DNA of 13,083 nt from an uncultured Chloracidobacterium sp. (GCA_937941715.1 CALDGX010000118.1:1-13083); one strand, 5' to 3'. Positions 1-7,679 are shown, numbered from the stretch's first letter. Made by a program: numbers and translations. The notes: generated by a model from the sequence alone, not told the origin.

Positions 1-129
1 GAATCGCCTGATGGGTTGATCATGGGTTTGCGGCATCGCGAATGGGCGATCGAGGGGGTCCAGTTTCACCCGGAGTCGATCCTTACCGAACACGGCCGGA
101 CGCTTTTGCGCAATTTCCTTGAACTCTGA
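1..129 (+). CDS. trpG: Anthranilate synthase component II (glutamine amidotransferase), 3' end only
   Basis: Only the last 42 codons are in the window, and the reading frame is open from base 1 to the TGA at 127-129. The fragment contains the class I glutamine amidotransferase signature QFHPES, whose His and Glu are the second and third members of the Cys-His-Glu catalytic triad. It then ends in the short helix (RTLLRNFL) usual at the C terminus of TrpG/PabA proteins. The enzyme releases ammonia from glutamine for the chorismate-using partner TrpE or PabB. QFHPES alone does not separate TrpG from PabA or other class I amidotransferases. The adjacent trpD, starting about 30 bases downstream on the same strand, is what argues for TrpG. 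The nucleophile Cys lies outside the window. Confidence 0.88.
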   Translation, partial: ESPDGLIMGLRHREWAIEGVQFHPESILTEHGRTLLRNFLEL

Positions 130-162
130 GGTATCATTCCGATCGTACGATCATTGATCAAA

Positions 163-1248
163 ATGGAAGCAAAAAGGACCGATTGGTTGCGATCCGCATC
201 AACTTCAGCCACTAATAAAAAGGCCGATACGGCGCTCTTTCCTTTTTTGGCCAGACTTATACGCGGCGAGGATCTTTCCGTCGCCGATGCCGCTGCCTTT
301 TTCACCGCACTTACGGATACCGCCGCCGACCAGGCCCAGATCGCGGGAGCGTTGACCGCATTGACGGTAAAAGGCGAGACTCACGAAGAACTCGCCGGAA
401 TGGCGGACGTGATGCGTAAGAGTGCAATACGGTTGAGTGTGTCGAAGAAGAATGTCGTCGACATCACGGGAACAGGGTCGTCAACGGCGAAGACGTTTAA
501 CATCTCGACGGCGGCGGCGCTTGTCGCGGCCGGGGCAGGGTTGACGATCGCGAAACAGAGCAACAAAGGCGGAACCAGCAGATCAGGAAGTGCTGACGTG
601 CTGGGCGAACTGGGCGTCAAGGTCGCTACTGAGCCCGCGGCCGCCGAAAAGACACTGAACGGCGTCGGGCTGTCCTTTTTATTTGCCCCGAAGTTCCATC
701 CCGCTTTGGCTCGGGTCGGTGCGGTCCGAAGCAGCCTCGGAATACGGACGTGCCTCAACCTGCTCGGTGTTATGGCCAATCCCGTCAATGTGGGCCGCCA
801 CATGATCGGGGTTTGGCACCGTTCGCTGGTCGAACCGATGGCAGCGGCATTGTCATTGCTCAAGGCGGAAAAAGCCTGGGTAGTGCACGGATGTGACGGC
901 CTCGACGAGATCACGGTGACGGGACAGACTGTCGTTTGTGAAGCAGTTGGCGGCAAGACACGCGACTTTGTGATCGAGCCGAAGGATTTTGGATTGAAAC
1001 TCGGGAAGATCGACCACCTGAAAATCGGGTCGGCGAAAGAGAGTGCGGCGATCATTCGCGAAATTCTTGCGAGCAAACGTCGTGATGAGGCGAGATCGCT
1101 GGTCGTTATGAATGCGGCCGCCGCCTTGGTCATCGGGGGGCTTGCGGCCGACACGATGCAGGCGGCACGGATGGCGGAGCAGAGCATCGACAGCGGCCAG
1201 GCACAGAACAAACTCGACCGAATGATCCAAACCTCCGGCAAGAAGTGA
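163..1248 (+). CDS. trpD: Anthranilate phosphoribosyltransferase, divergent
   Basis: The product transfers phosphoribose from PRPP to anthranilate, the second dedicated step of tryptophan synthesis, in the cytoplasm. From ATG 163 it is 361 residues, close to the family's usual 330-350 plus a polar N-terminal extension of about 20. Family landmarks are TFNIST (about 111-116), GSADVL (142-147), FAPKFHPAL, VRSSLGIRT and VHGCDGLDEI (241-250), whose Asp248-Glu249 match the Mg-binding pair. Several usually invariant positions differ: the PRPP loop GTGGDG reads GTGSST (103-108), KHGNR reads KQSNK (131-135), and LLGPLxNP reads LLGVMANP. The start is uncertain: a TTG lies at 154, three codons upstream, and neither start has a clear Shine-Dalgarno sequence. 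It follows trpG directly, so a TrpD role is most likely; a paralogue of the same fold with another substrate is the alternative. Confidence 0.9.
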   Translation: MEAKRTDWLRSASTSATNKKADTALFPFLARLIRGEDLSVADAAAFFTALTDTAADQAQIAGALTALTVKGETHEELAGMADVMRKSAIRLSVSKKNVVDITGTGSSTAKTFNISTAAALVAAGAGLTIAKQSNKGGTSRSGSADVLGELGVKVATEPAAAEKTLNGVGLSFLFAPKFHPALARVGAVRSSLGIRTCLNLLGVMANPVNVGRHMIGVWHRSLVEPMAAALSLLKAEKAWVVHGCDGLDEITVTGQTVVCEAVGGKTRDFVIEPKDFGLKLGKIDHLKIGSAKESAAIIREILASKRRDEARSLVVMNAAAALVIGGLAADTMQAARMAEQSIDSGQAQNKLDRMIQTSGKK

Positions 1249-1281
1249 ACCGCCGCGGGCCGCTTGCCGTACGCCTAGCCT

Positions 1282-2325
1282 TTGCTGCATCATTTAACCT
1301 TTATGCCGCTTGGATGGATCTACGGGAAAATCGCCGATCTTAGAAATGCACGGTTCGACAGCGGCAGCCTCGCCTCGCGCGATCTCGGAGCCCGAACCAT
1401 CAGCATCGGCAACATCACCACCGGCGGTACCGGCAAGACCCCTCTTGTCATTTTGACCTGCGAACTGCTTGCCGCCCGCGGCAAACGGGTCTGCGTGTTG
1501 ACCCGGGGTTACGGCCGAAAGAACGCCCGTTCCCGTGTTGTCGTTTCAAACGGCAAGCGGCTCTTGGCCGATGCGGTAACTGCCGGTGACGAGCCGATCG
1601 AGATCGCCACGCGACTTCTCGGAAAAACAGTTGTAGTTGCAGATGCCGATCGCGTCGCGGCCGCTGAATGGGCAAAGGGCGAATTCGGCGTCACGACGTT
1701 CGTACTGGATGACGGCTTTCAACACCGGCACGCAAAGCGTGACGTTGACATCGTCTGCATCGACGCCCTCGAACCGTTTGGCCGCGGCAAGATGTTGCCG
1801 TTCGGCCGGCTCCGGGAGCCGCTGCACAATCTCAAACGAGCTGATGCCGTGGTAATTACACGAGCCAATCTCGTCAACGATATCGAAGACATCAAGGTTG
1901 AGATCCGAAAACACAATTCTGATTGCCGGATTTTCACAGCCGGGACTCGCACAGCCGATGTCCGGCTTTTGGGAAAATTTATCGACCCTAACGGGTCGTC
2001 CGATACGGACGTAGATCTTCGTCGACTGGCACACGCGACGGCCTTTGCGTTTTGCGGCATCGGCAATCCAAATGCCTTTTTCGATCAGCTCAGAAAGGAA
2101 AATTACCAGTTAGCGGGCATTCACAGCTTTGCCGACCACTACAACTACGATCAGAACGATGCCAACAAGATAGATAGCCTTGCCCAAGCGTCCGGTTCAG
2201 GTTTCTTGCTGACAACGCCAAAGGACGCCGTAAAACTAGCGGGCCTGCAATTTTCGTTGCCGTGTTTTGTTTTGATAAGCGACGTTGTCCTCGACGCCCG
2301 CGAGTCCTTTGCAGCGATGCTTTAA
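1282..2325 (+). CDS. lpxK: Tetraacyldisaccharide 4'-kinase (lipid A 4'-kinase)
   Basis: LpxK phosphorylates the 4' position of the tetraacyl disaccharide lipid A precursor at the inner face of the inner membrane. From TTG 1282 the protein is 347 residues. It has a short N-terminal membrane-associated helix (PLGWIYGKIADLRN), then the P-loop GNITTGGTGKTP (residues 43-54). Further family motifs are LTRGYGRK, DDGFQHR (143-149), LPFGRLREPL, FADHYNY and LTTPKDAVKL. The start is not certain: TTG 1282 is the first possible start after an in-frame TAG at 1276, and it gives the N-terminal length expected before the PLxxxYG helix. ATG 1303 would remove seven residues and begin at MPLGWIYG. Neither has a visible Shine-Dalgarno. 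The gene lies 33 bases after trpD, a pairing with no evident metabolic logic. Its stop overlaps the stop of the opposite-strand miniprotein gene. Confidence 0.95.
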   Translation: MLHHLTFMPLGWIYGKIADLRNARFDSGSLASRDLGARTISIGNITTGGTGKTPLVILTCELLAARGKRVCVLTRGYGRKNARSRVVVSNGKRLLADAVTAGDEPIEIATRLLGKTVVVADADRVAAAEWAKGEFGVTTFVLDDGFQHRHAKRDVDIVCIDALEPFGRGKMLPFGRLREPLHNLKRADAVVITRANLVNDIEDIKVEIRKHNSDCRIFTAGTRTADVRLLGKFIDPNGSSDTDVDLRRLAHATAFAFCGIGNPNAFFDQLRKENYQLAGIHSFADHYNYDQNDANKIDSLAQASGSGFLLTTPKDAVKLAGLQFSLPCFVLISDVVLDARESFAAML

Positions 2326-2450
2326 CGCTTCTTTGTTGGCGGTTCCTTCTTGTCGCCCCAATAGAACGCTCGAACGGTCAGGATATACACTGCCAAACAG
2401 ATCGCCAACAATACAAAGAAAAAGATCACCAACCACGCAATGTAAGACAT
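2322..2450 (-). CDS. 42-residue single-span membrane miniprotein, unknown function
   Basis: This short gene starts at ATG 2450 and ends with TAA at 2324-2322. The product opens with MSYIAWLVIFFF and forms one strongly hydrophobic helix from about residue 4 to 25. A juxtamembrane patch (RAFYWGDKKE) and a lysine-rich tail ending PPTKKR follow. By the positive-inside rule the tail should be cytoplasmic. It is likely real because a perfect GGAGG (minus strand, bases 2467-2463) sits 12 bases before the ATG, and because it begins one base after the stop of the AI-2E-family gene, which suggests translational coupling. Its stop overlaps the lpxK stop by two bases on the opposite strand. I do not recognise the family. 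Size and topology recall small accessory subunits of membrane complexes such as CcoS, but the sequence does not match CcoS motifs. Confidence 0.68.
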   Translation of the reverse strand: MSYIAWLVIFFFVLLAICLAVYILTVRAFYWGDKKEPPTKKR

Positions 2451-2451
2451 T

Positions 2452-3669
2452 TTAGACGTTTTCCTCCGTCAGGGCGCTTTCGTCGTCAATGAAGCCGGAG
2501 ATCAATCCCCGCCGGCCTTGATGTTCGAGTATGTGCCGATAGAACACCGTCAGAAGAGCGACGATCGGTATCGACAAAAATACACCCGGAATACCCGCAA
2601 CCTGTTCACCTGCCAAAACAGATAGGATTATTGCCAGCGGATGCAGATGGATACCGCCGCGGACGATGCGCGGATAGGTGACATAGTCATGGATTATGCG
2701 GAGAATGATCAGAAAGATCGCCGAATATAATGCCTTCCAGGGATCGTCCGATGCCGCCGCCGTAAGTATCACGATCAGCCCGATCGATGCCGGCCCGAGT
2801 AAAGGAACAAATTCGAATATGCCGGCCAAAATACCGAGCAAAAGGGCGTATTTCAATCCGAGAAGATAAAATCCCGAAGTACAGATCAGACCGATCAAAA
2901 AGCACGAGATCAGTTGTGCGCGCGTATACGCGGCGAGCGTGGTGTTGACATCCTGCATTACCATTTCGGCCCTAAATCGCCATCTGCCGGCGGGAAAGGC
3001 TCGAAGCACGCCAAGTCTGAGTAGATTTACATCCTTTAGAAAGAAGAACGCGAGAATCGGGATCAAAAGCAGCCACGGCACGAAAGTCGCCGATGATAAC
3101 ACAAAACTCCCCAGCGTCAGGGTTATTTCTTCGCCGATCGACGTCACCTTTTCGTTGATCTTGACCTGTACTTCGTCAGGTATCTTCAGACGATCAAATC
3201 TCTGATTGAGCTGATTCGCCTGCTGTTGTATCGCCCGTGTGTAGGTGGGCAGATTTGTGCCAAATTCTTTGCCCTGTTCGATCACGCGGGGGGCGACATT
3301 TGATATCGCGACACCAACCCCGGTAAATACGATCACATAGGCGATGACGATCGCTATTGAACGCGGCATTAGACGTTCGATCGATGCGACCTTGAACGGT
3401 TTGCGGATCAGCTTAACTATCGGATCTATCAGGTATGCAAAAAATACTGACAGGACAACAAGGAAGAACAGATACGTCAGCGACGAAATCACGCTCTGGA
3501 CATATCCCGCAACACCCACGAGTACCAGCGTCACGAAAACCACTCTCGCAATCGAAATGATCGACGGTGACGACGGATCAAGTACTACGCGACGGGCATC
3601 AGCACCCTTTTCAGTCGGGCGCAGAAAGCTCGGCTTCGGGTCTTCTTGCAGGTTCTCCTTTTCAGACAT
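2452..3669 (-). CDS. AI-2E family (PerM/UPF0118-type) membrane transporter
   Basis: A 405-residue multipass inner-membrane protein, slightly longer than the usual 340-380 because of a polar N-terminal tail of about 36 residues. Hydrophobic spans lie at roughly 40-60, 62-83, 103-124, 188-211, 251-271, 273-305 (two), 312-332 and 345-378. A long amphipathic region at about 128-185, between the third and fourth spans, is typical of the family. The family signature EFVPLLGP is at 286-293, followed by HLHPLAIILSVLAGEQVAGIPG near the C terminus. Members include TqsA, reported to export autoinducer-2, and Na+/H+ antiporter-like proteins, so the substrate cannot be read from sequence. It lies 27 bases downstream of the possible lipoprotein gene and one base upstream of the miniprotein gene, probably one transcript. 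No clear Shine-Dalgarno precedes ATG 3669. Confidence 0.88.
   Translation of the reverse strand: MSEKENLQEDPKPSFLRPTEKGADARRVVLDPSSPSIISIARVVFVTLVLVGVAGYVQSVISSLTYLFFLVVLSVFFAYLIDPIVKLIRKPFKVASIERLMPRSIAIVIAYVIVFTGVGVAISNVAPRVIEQGKEFGTNLPTYTRAIQQQANQLNQRFDRLKIPDEVQVKINEKVTSIGEEITLTLGSFVLSSATFVPWLLLIPILAFFFLKDVNLLRLGVLRAFPAGRWRFRAEMVMQDVNTTLAAYTRAQLISCFLIGLICTSGFYLLGLKYALLLGILAGIFEFVPLLGPASIGLIVILTAAASDDPWKALYSAIFLIILRIIHDYVTYPRIVRGGIHLHPLAIILSVLAGEQVAGIPGVFLSIPIVALLTVFYRHILEHQGRRGLISGFIDDESALTEENV
2463..2467 (-). promoter_or_regulatory. Ribosome binding site of the 42-residue membrane protein
   Basis: On the minus strand this reads GGAGG, a perfect Shine-Dalgarno core, with 12 bases to the ATG at 2450. 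It lies inside the last codons of the upstream AI-2E-family gene, as expected for coupled translation. It is the main reason to accept the miniprotein as a gene. Confidence 0.6.
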
Positions 3670-3696
3670 AAGTTCAACGTATCGAAGTGCCGTTAG

Positions 3697-4137
3697 CTAT
3701 TTTATTGGTTCAGCTGTGATAACAGCATCGGGTTTTGAAAAATTCTCGATATCAAATCTATCACGAAGTGCTTCGTATTTTTCCACCAAAATCGGGAAAT
3801 TAGAACCAACCACCACTGCCTTCCCGCCGTCTGAGCTCACACGTCGGTTGGCCTGATCGGTCTGCTGACGGATCAGCGAGCGGTCGTCAGCATCCATTAC
3901 GGCACGGTCTCGCCGCCTCAGGACGAGGATTATAGAAAAATCAGCCGTCCGCATATCGGCAATGTCTTTTTCAAGGGTAGTTACCGAAGGCACTGCATTT
4001 ACAGGCGGCGGCGTTTCCTTGCCCGACCGCAAAATGGTCTCGTTCGCTCCGCAGGCTGCCGCAGACACGATCGTCACCGCGATGATCGTCAAAATCCATC
4101 TGTGTGATCTCAGAGAACTTTTATGCAAAATCGTCAT
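3697..4137 (-). CDS. Hypothetical exported protein, possible lipoprotein
   Basis: A 146-residue protein with a basic N terminus (KSSLRSHR), a hydrophobic stretch at about 14-28 and a cysteine at 29 (SAAAC, then GANE). This looks like a lipoprotein signal, but the -3 residue is Ala rather than the preferred Leu or Val, so ordinary export is also possible. The mature part begins with a Pro-rich linker (ETPPPVNAVP, 41-50). A compact, charged alpha/beta-looking region rich in Arg and Asp follows (RRRDRAVMDADDRSLIRQQ, about 74-92), then VVVGSNFPILVEKYEAL. I recognise no domain. It is the first gene of the minus-strand set and is divergent from the M60 peptidase gene across 204 bases. An envelope role linked to the downstream membrane proteins is only an inference. 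Confidence 0.7.
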   Translation of the reverse strand: MTILHKSSLRSHRWILTIIAVTIVSAAACGANETILRSGKETPPPVNAVPSVTTLEKDIADMRTADFSIILVLRRRDRAVMDADDRSLIRQQTDQANRRVSSDGGKAVVVGSNFPILVEKYEALRDRFDIENFSKPDAVITAEPIK

Positions 4138-4285
4138 CGTGGTACTGGTTCGTCATAAGAGTTTTAACACACAAACTGCTCTGACCGCGATATCGAGGCC
4201 TCCAAATTTCCGAATCTCCGGCCTCACTCCGGCAAATTCGACCGAAATGCGAAACAGAGTCCGAACCATGTTCTCTCGGCAAAGT

Positions 4286-4314
4286 TTGAACGAAATTCAG
4301 GCTGATGATACATT
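4286..4314 (+). promoter_or_regulatory. Candidate sigma-70-type promoter for the M60 peptidase gene
   Basis: TTGAAC (4286-4291) and TACATT (4309-4314) are separated by 17 bases. Each hexamer matches four of six consensus positions. The expected transcription start would leave about 20 bases of leader before ATG 4342. The 204-base divergent region (4138-4341) holds nothing else I can name. Confidence 0.3.
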
Positions 4315-4341
4315 TCACCGTCATCCAAAAGAACAATAACT

Positions 4342-5670
4342 ATGAGATCAATGATTGTCGGTATCATGTTTGTGTGTCTGGTTACGATCGCTTCCAATGC
4401 TCAGACATATAACAACTATACGAAGGAATATCTCCTCGTGTCGCAGACCGGCGCGGCCATAGAGTCCCGCCGAACGCACAGGATGGTTTTGTGTGATTCG
4501 CAGCCGTCCGGCCTGTATGTCAGAAAGGGCGAGCAGTTGTCGATCGTTATCGGCGCACTCGATCCGGCCTACACACTTACATCGATGATCGGCTTTAAGC
4601 CGATGTGGGGAAATCGAAACAATACTCAGGAGGTTCGACTTAAAACCGGCACTAATACGGTCACCGCTTCACAGGCTGGAATTCTGTCGTTCATTTTTGT
4701 AAAAAGCGCAGGCTATGACACCAGGCCGACGACGGTAAGAGTAAATGTTGCCGGCGGCAAAGCCTTTCCATTATTTCACGTCGGAAGGTCGAATCTCGCA
4801 AATTGGCAAAATGATCTAAGGATCATGACAGACGCTCCTTTCGTCCAGTTGATATCCGACAAGGCGTTGGTAACCATACCGTTTAAGGACTATTTGCGTT
4901 CTCCGATCCGAGATATCGCCGCTTCGTTCAGGTCCATTCACCAGGTGATCGACCTCGAGGACGAACTTGCGGGTTTTGACAATAGCTCTCTCGAAAACAC
5001 CCCCACGCGAAACCGCCTGCACTACCTTGTCGACCTTTATTCGACTCCCAAGGAGGCCGAGGACTATTACATGTACGCCACGGATCATATGATCGGGATG
5101 AAGCGGGACAATTTTACCGATCTGACTGAAGAGCTGGCCACCGAATGGGGCATTTGGCATGAGACAGGACATACGCACCAGCAGCCGGACTGGCTCTGGG
5201 GCTCGATCACCGAGATCAGTGTAAACCTGTTTTCTTTGTATGTTCAGGAAAGGTTTGGGCAACCGTCGCGGCTCGGGACCATGGAGGGCGGCGAAACGCT
5301 GACGACTTTCAACAAAGCCCGCAAGTATCTGTCACAGCGAAACAACAACTACCTCGCAGAAAGCGATGACGACTACAACGAGTTGTTTTCAAAGCTGGTG
5401 ATGTTTCACCAGCTCAAGTCCGTTTACGGATGGAATGTGTTCAAAAAACTTCACCAACATTTCAGAAAGCAGCCGAGACAGGATGATGACGATTTGTCGG
5501 ACGAAGAGAAGGCAAACAGGTTCATTCTCGCAATGTGTACCATAACAAGAAACGACCTGACGCCATTTTTTAGGAAATGGGGACTTTCAACCGACGCGGC
5601 CACCGCCAGGATCATTCGGGACCTGAGATTGCCTCTTCCCGCGACCGACCCTTCGACCATCTTCAAATAG
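4342..5670 (+). CDS. Exported M60-family (enhancin/mucinase-like) zinc metallopeptidase
   Basis: A 442-residue protein with a signal peptide (about 1-20, cleavage after SNA before QTYNN), so it is probably periplasmic, surface-exposed or secreted. The catalytic signature is the gluzincin pattern HExxH plus distal Glu. HETGH occupies 273-277 with His273 and His277 as zinc ligands and Glu274 as general base, and Glu291 in SITEISVNLFSLYVQ is the third ligand, 13 residues after His277. The flanking GHTHQQPDWLWG and NLFSLYVQERFG are typical of M60-like peptidases, which cleave heavily glycosylated proteins such as mucins. The region before the catalytic core (about 21-150) is beta-rich and probably a carbohydrate-handling or family N-terminal domain. 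The C-terminal part contains an acidic run (DDDDLSDEEK). No strong Shine-Dalgarno precedes ATG 4342. The target glycoprotein is unknown. Confidence 0.85.
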   Translation: MRSMIVGIMFVCLVTIASNAQTYNNYTKEYLLVSQTGAAIESRRTHRMVLCDSQPSGLYVRKGEQLSIVIGALDPAYTLTSMIGFKPMWGNRNNTQEVRLKTGTNTVTASQAGILSFIFVKSAGYDTRPTTVRVNVAGGKAFPLFHVGRSNLANWQNDLRIMTDAPFVQLISDKALVTIPFKDYLRSPIRDIAASFRSIHQVIDLEDELAGFDNSSLENTPTRNRLHYLVDLYSTPKEAEDYYMYATDHMIGMKRDNFTDLTEELATEWGIWHETGHTHQQPDWLWGSITEISVNLFSLYVQERFGQPSRLGTMEGGETLTTFNKARKYLSQRNNNYLAESDDDYNELFSKLVMFHQLKSVYGWNVFKKLHQHFRKQPRQDDDDLSDEEKANRFILAMCTITRNDLTPFFRKWGLSTDAATARIIRDLRLPLPATDPSTIFK

Positions 5671-5681
5671 CCTGAAAATAC

Positions 5682-5707
5682 CAATTGGGGAGCCGGCTGG
5701 CTAATTG
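5682..5707. terminator. Imperfect palindrome between convergent genes, possible bidirectional terminator
   Basis: Bases 5682-5707 form an inverted repeat in which 10 of 13 positions pair, with CAATT/AATTG ends and the perfect centre AGCCGGCT. It lies between the stop of the M60 gene (5670) and overlaps the stop codon of the convergent GT-C gene (5701-5703). There is no clear T-tract after it in the plus direction and only TTTT in the minus direction, so termination is a weak call made mostly on position. Confidence 0.25.
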
Positions 5708-7521
5708 TCTATTTCGTCATCGATATTTGCCTTTTTGTTTTTGGCGTCATTTCTCTCCATCTCGTCGAGGATCTTCTCTTCATCCGGCGTCGCCGGAGGC
5801 TCATCCGCCGCCGGATCGTATGGTTCGCCCTTGACGTCTCGGATCTTGAGCAATCGTGCTTCGTCATCCTCGTAAATGATCTCCGCCCAACCGCTGTCTA
5901 AAGCCTTGGCGATCATCTCGGTGTTTTCTTTGGCATCCGCAAATATATATTTGGCTCCAAATCTTTCCCGAATGACAGGAGCCGGATCATCGACCTTGCC
6001 TTCCGTCAGATCCTTGAGCAATTTGTACAACTCTGGGTTCTGCGAGTAAAGATAATTCGGGTCGAGGCCGTAAACATAGCGATGCTTTGTGTTGAAAAAG
6101 AACAGCTTCGGAAAATCATCCCACGTACAGTTAAAGATCAGTTCGTTCTTTGGAATATTATCGGCACCGGTCTCGTCAAGCCCCGTGGCCCATTCCATTG
6201 ACCTTCGATACTTATCGTTCGGCTCGTTGCTCGAGATGTTGTCGATCATTCCGGGCTCATCAAACCCAAATTTGTGCAGGCCGATCAGGTTGTAAACCCA
6301 AAACACGCATAGAGCGATACCGATGATCCAGACCGCTGACGCCCGTGCCGCCTGGATCCACGCCTGTTTCTCTGTCGGCTTGTCAACATCGAGGTACGGA
6401 TCCAACTCGCGCTGAAATTCATCCGGAAGTTCGACCGCCTTCGGCGCCGTGAACGCATTCCAGGCAAAAGCCGCAAAAAGTATCGCGAACGGCGGAAAGT
6501 ACTCGGCGAAGCGCTTTGATCGAAACTGAGCCGCAAGCAGGATCGATGTAAATGCCAGAAAGAAAGCCGCTTTCTCGGGCAGTTTCCCGTTCTTAGGAAC
6601 AAAAAGGACATATCCGATGAACATCGCGATCAGAGCGATCGGAAAATTCATCATCAACTCTTTTCCGTCGTACGGGTACCACTCGCCGCCCACCGCAACG
6701 GCAAAATCGCTGCCGACCTTGAACTTGGTAATAAAATGCTCAAAGAACAGCCCAAGATTGTCGGGGAAATACGGATTGATGACGTTCCCGAGGATCATTC
6801 CGGCCGTCGTGTAGGCCAGCGGCCGCCATTCAAACCGGCGTTCGTTGACCGCGATGATCACCGTCCAAATTATCGCCGCGAACCACAAAAGCGGGAACAG
6901 GCTGTATGTCCAGACAAACGCAAACATCAGCGGCAGCAGCCAGATGTACTTCCGTTGGAACAACAAATGGATCCCGAGCACCGTGATGATAATGGTCAGC
7001 GGCGGGGCCTTGCCCATATTCATCCGGTAGTAAAACGCGTTGGCACATGTCAGCAGGGCGGCGAGCCAAATGAGCTGATGCTTGATCCCGTATCGATAGA
7101 TCAGCCAATAGACCGAAAACACGGCAAACGTCGCATAGAAAACTGTCGCAACCTTGGCCGCCATCACCGGCTCGAAGAACCAAAGGAACGGGATCTGGAG
7201 CAAATGGAACAGGAAATGGTGATCTGCGTAATCTTGCGGGTTAAGCACCGTCAGGGGCAGCCATTCGAACGTCGGCAGCCATTTTCCATGCTTGAAATTC
7301 TCCCACAGCAGCGAGGACCACCTAATGTGGTAATAACCGTCCCAGTCGCCGCAGCAGATGGCGTCGGTCCTCGATTGCAGGAACGTCAGTACCATCAGGA
7401 TCGCGCAAAACCCGAAGATCAGATAAATTATCCGAACCGCCGACTCAGATTCAAGAAAATCGTTCCAGGCCTGCCTTCGCGTGGTCGGGTCAATTGGTGT
7501 TTCGATCGAATTTTCGTCCAT
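5701..7521 (-). CDS. Multipass membrane protein, STT3/GT-C glycosyltransferase-like
   Basis: A 606-residue protein with a cytoplasmic N-terminal tail (1-30), about 10-12 hydrophobic spans between residues 31 and 412, and a soluble C-terminal part (about 420-606) ending in an acidic/lysine-rich tail. Directly after the first span is GDWDGYYHIR (58-67), with Asp59-x-Asp61 followed by YYH. This resembles the first-loop DxD of STT3/PglB/AglB oligosaccharyltransferases and other GT-C enzymes that use lipid-linked sugar donors. A second acidic loop motif is DYADHH (97-102), and RSKRFAEYFPPF (334-345) precedes a later span. CTWDDFPKLFFF (465-476) begins the soluble part, in the place where STT3 proteins carry WWDYG. 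The probable role is transfer of a sugar or oligosaccharide on the outer face of the inner membrane; donor and acceptor are unknown. ATG 7521 has no obvious Shine-Dalgarno. Confidence 0.7.
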   Translation of the reverse strand: MDENSIETPIDPTTRRQAWNDFLESESAVRIIYLIFGFCAILMVLTFLQSRTDAICCGDWDGYYHIRWSSLLWENFKHGKWLPTFEWLPLTVLNPQDYADHHFLFHLLQIPFLWFFEPVMAAKVATVFYATFAVFSVYWLIYRYGIKHQLIWLAALLTCANAFYYRMNMGKAPPLTIIITVLGIHLLFQRKYIWLLPLMFAFVWTYSLFPLLWFAAIIWTVIIAVNERRFEWRPLAYTTAGMILGNVINPYFPDNLGLFFEHFITKFKVGSDFAVAVGGEWYPYDGKELMMNFPIALIAMFIGYVLFVPKNGKLPEKAAFFLAFTSILLAAQFRSKRFAEYFPPFAILFAAFAWNAFTAPKAVELPDEFQRELDPYLDVDKPTEKQAWIQAARASAVWIIGIALCVFWVYNLIGLHKFGFDEPGMIDNISSNEPNDKYRRSMEWATGLDETGADNIPKNELIFNCTWDDFPKLFFFNTKHRYVYGLDPNYLYSQNPELYKLLKDLTEGKVDDPAPVIRERFGAKYIFADAKENTEMIAKALDSGWAEIIYEDDEARLLKIRDVKGEPYDPAADEPPATPDEEKILDEMERNDAKNKKANIDDEIDN

Positions 7522-7630
7522 TTTAGAATGTTGCCAAACTCAAAATATTACACGAGCACGTTGCAAAATAAAACGCGCAGCTTAATTGAACTCCTTTGAT
7601 CTAGAACTCTGCCCAATTTTGGCGATCGTT

Positions 7631-7649
7631 ATTTGCGGCGATCGCAAAT
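7631..7649. promoter_or_regulatory. Operator-like inverted repeat in the divergent intergenic region
   Basis: ATTTGCG (7631-7637) and CGCAAAT (7643-7649) form a perfect 7-base inverted repeat around GCGAT. It lies about 50 bases upstream of the TATAAT box at 7702 and about 110 bases from the start of the divergent GT-C gene. Size and spacing fit a dimeric regulator site, but no regulator gene is nearby and only one copy is seen. Confidence 0.3.
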
Positions 7650-7679
7650 TCAATTCTGATACCGAGCAAATATTTTGCT

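Noticed and set aside
381..1241. Long minus-strand open frame (286 codons) opposite trpD
   Set aside because: It lies wholly antisense to a clear TrpD, has low-complexity Ser/Ala/Pro-rich translation and no domain resemblance; it is a shadow of codon bias.
4121..4336. 71-codon minus-strand frame in the divergent region before the M60 gene
   Set aside because: No signal, motif or ribosome binding site, and it would overlap the start of the possible lipoprotein gene and the candidate promoter.
6736..7599. Plus-strand open frame (287 codons) opposite the GT-C gene
   Set aside because: The translation is Gln/Arg/Pro-rich and unlike a folded protein, while the minus strand encodes a coherent multipass membrane protein.
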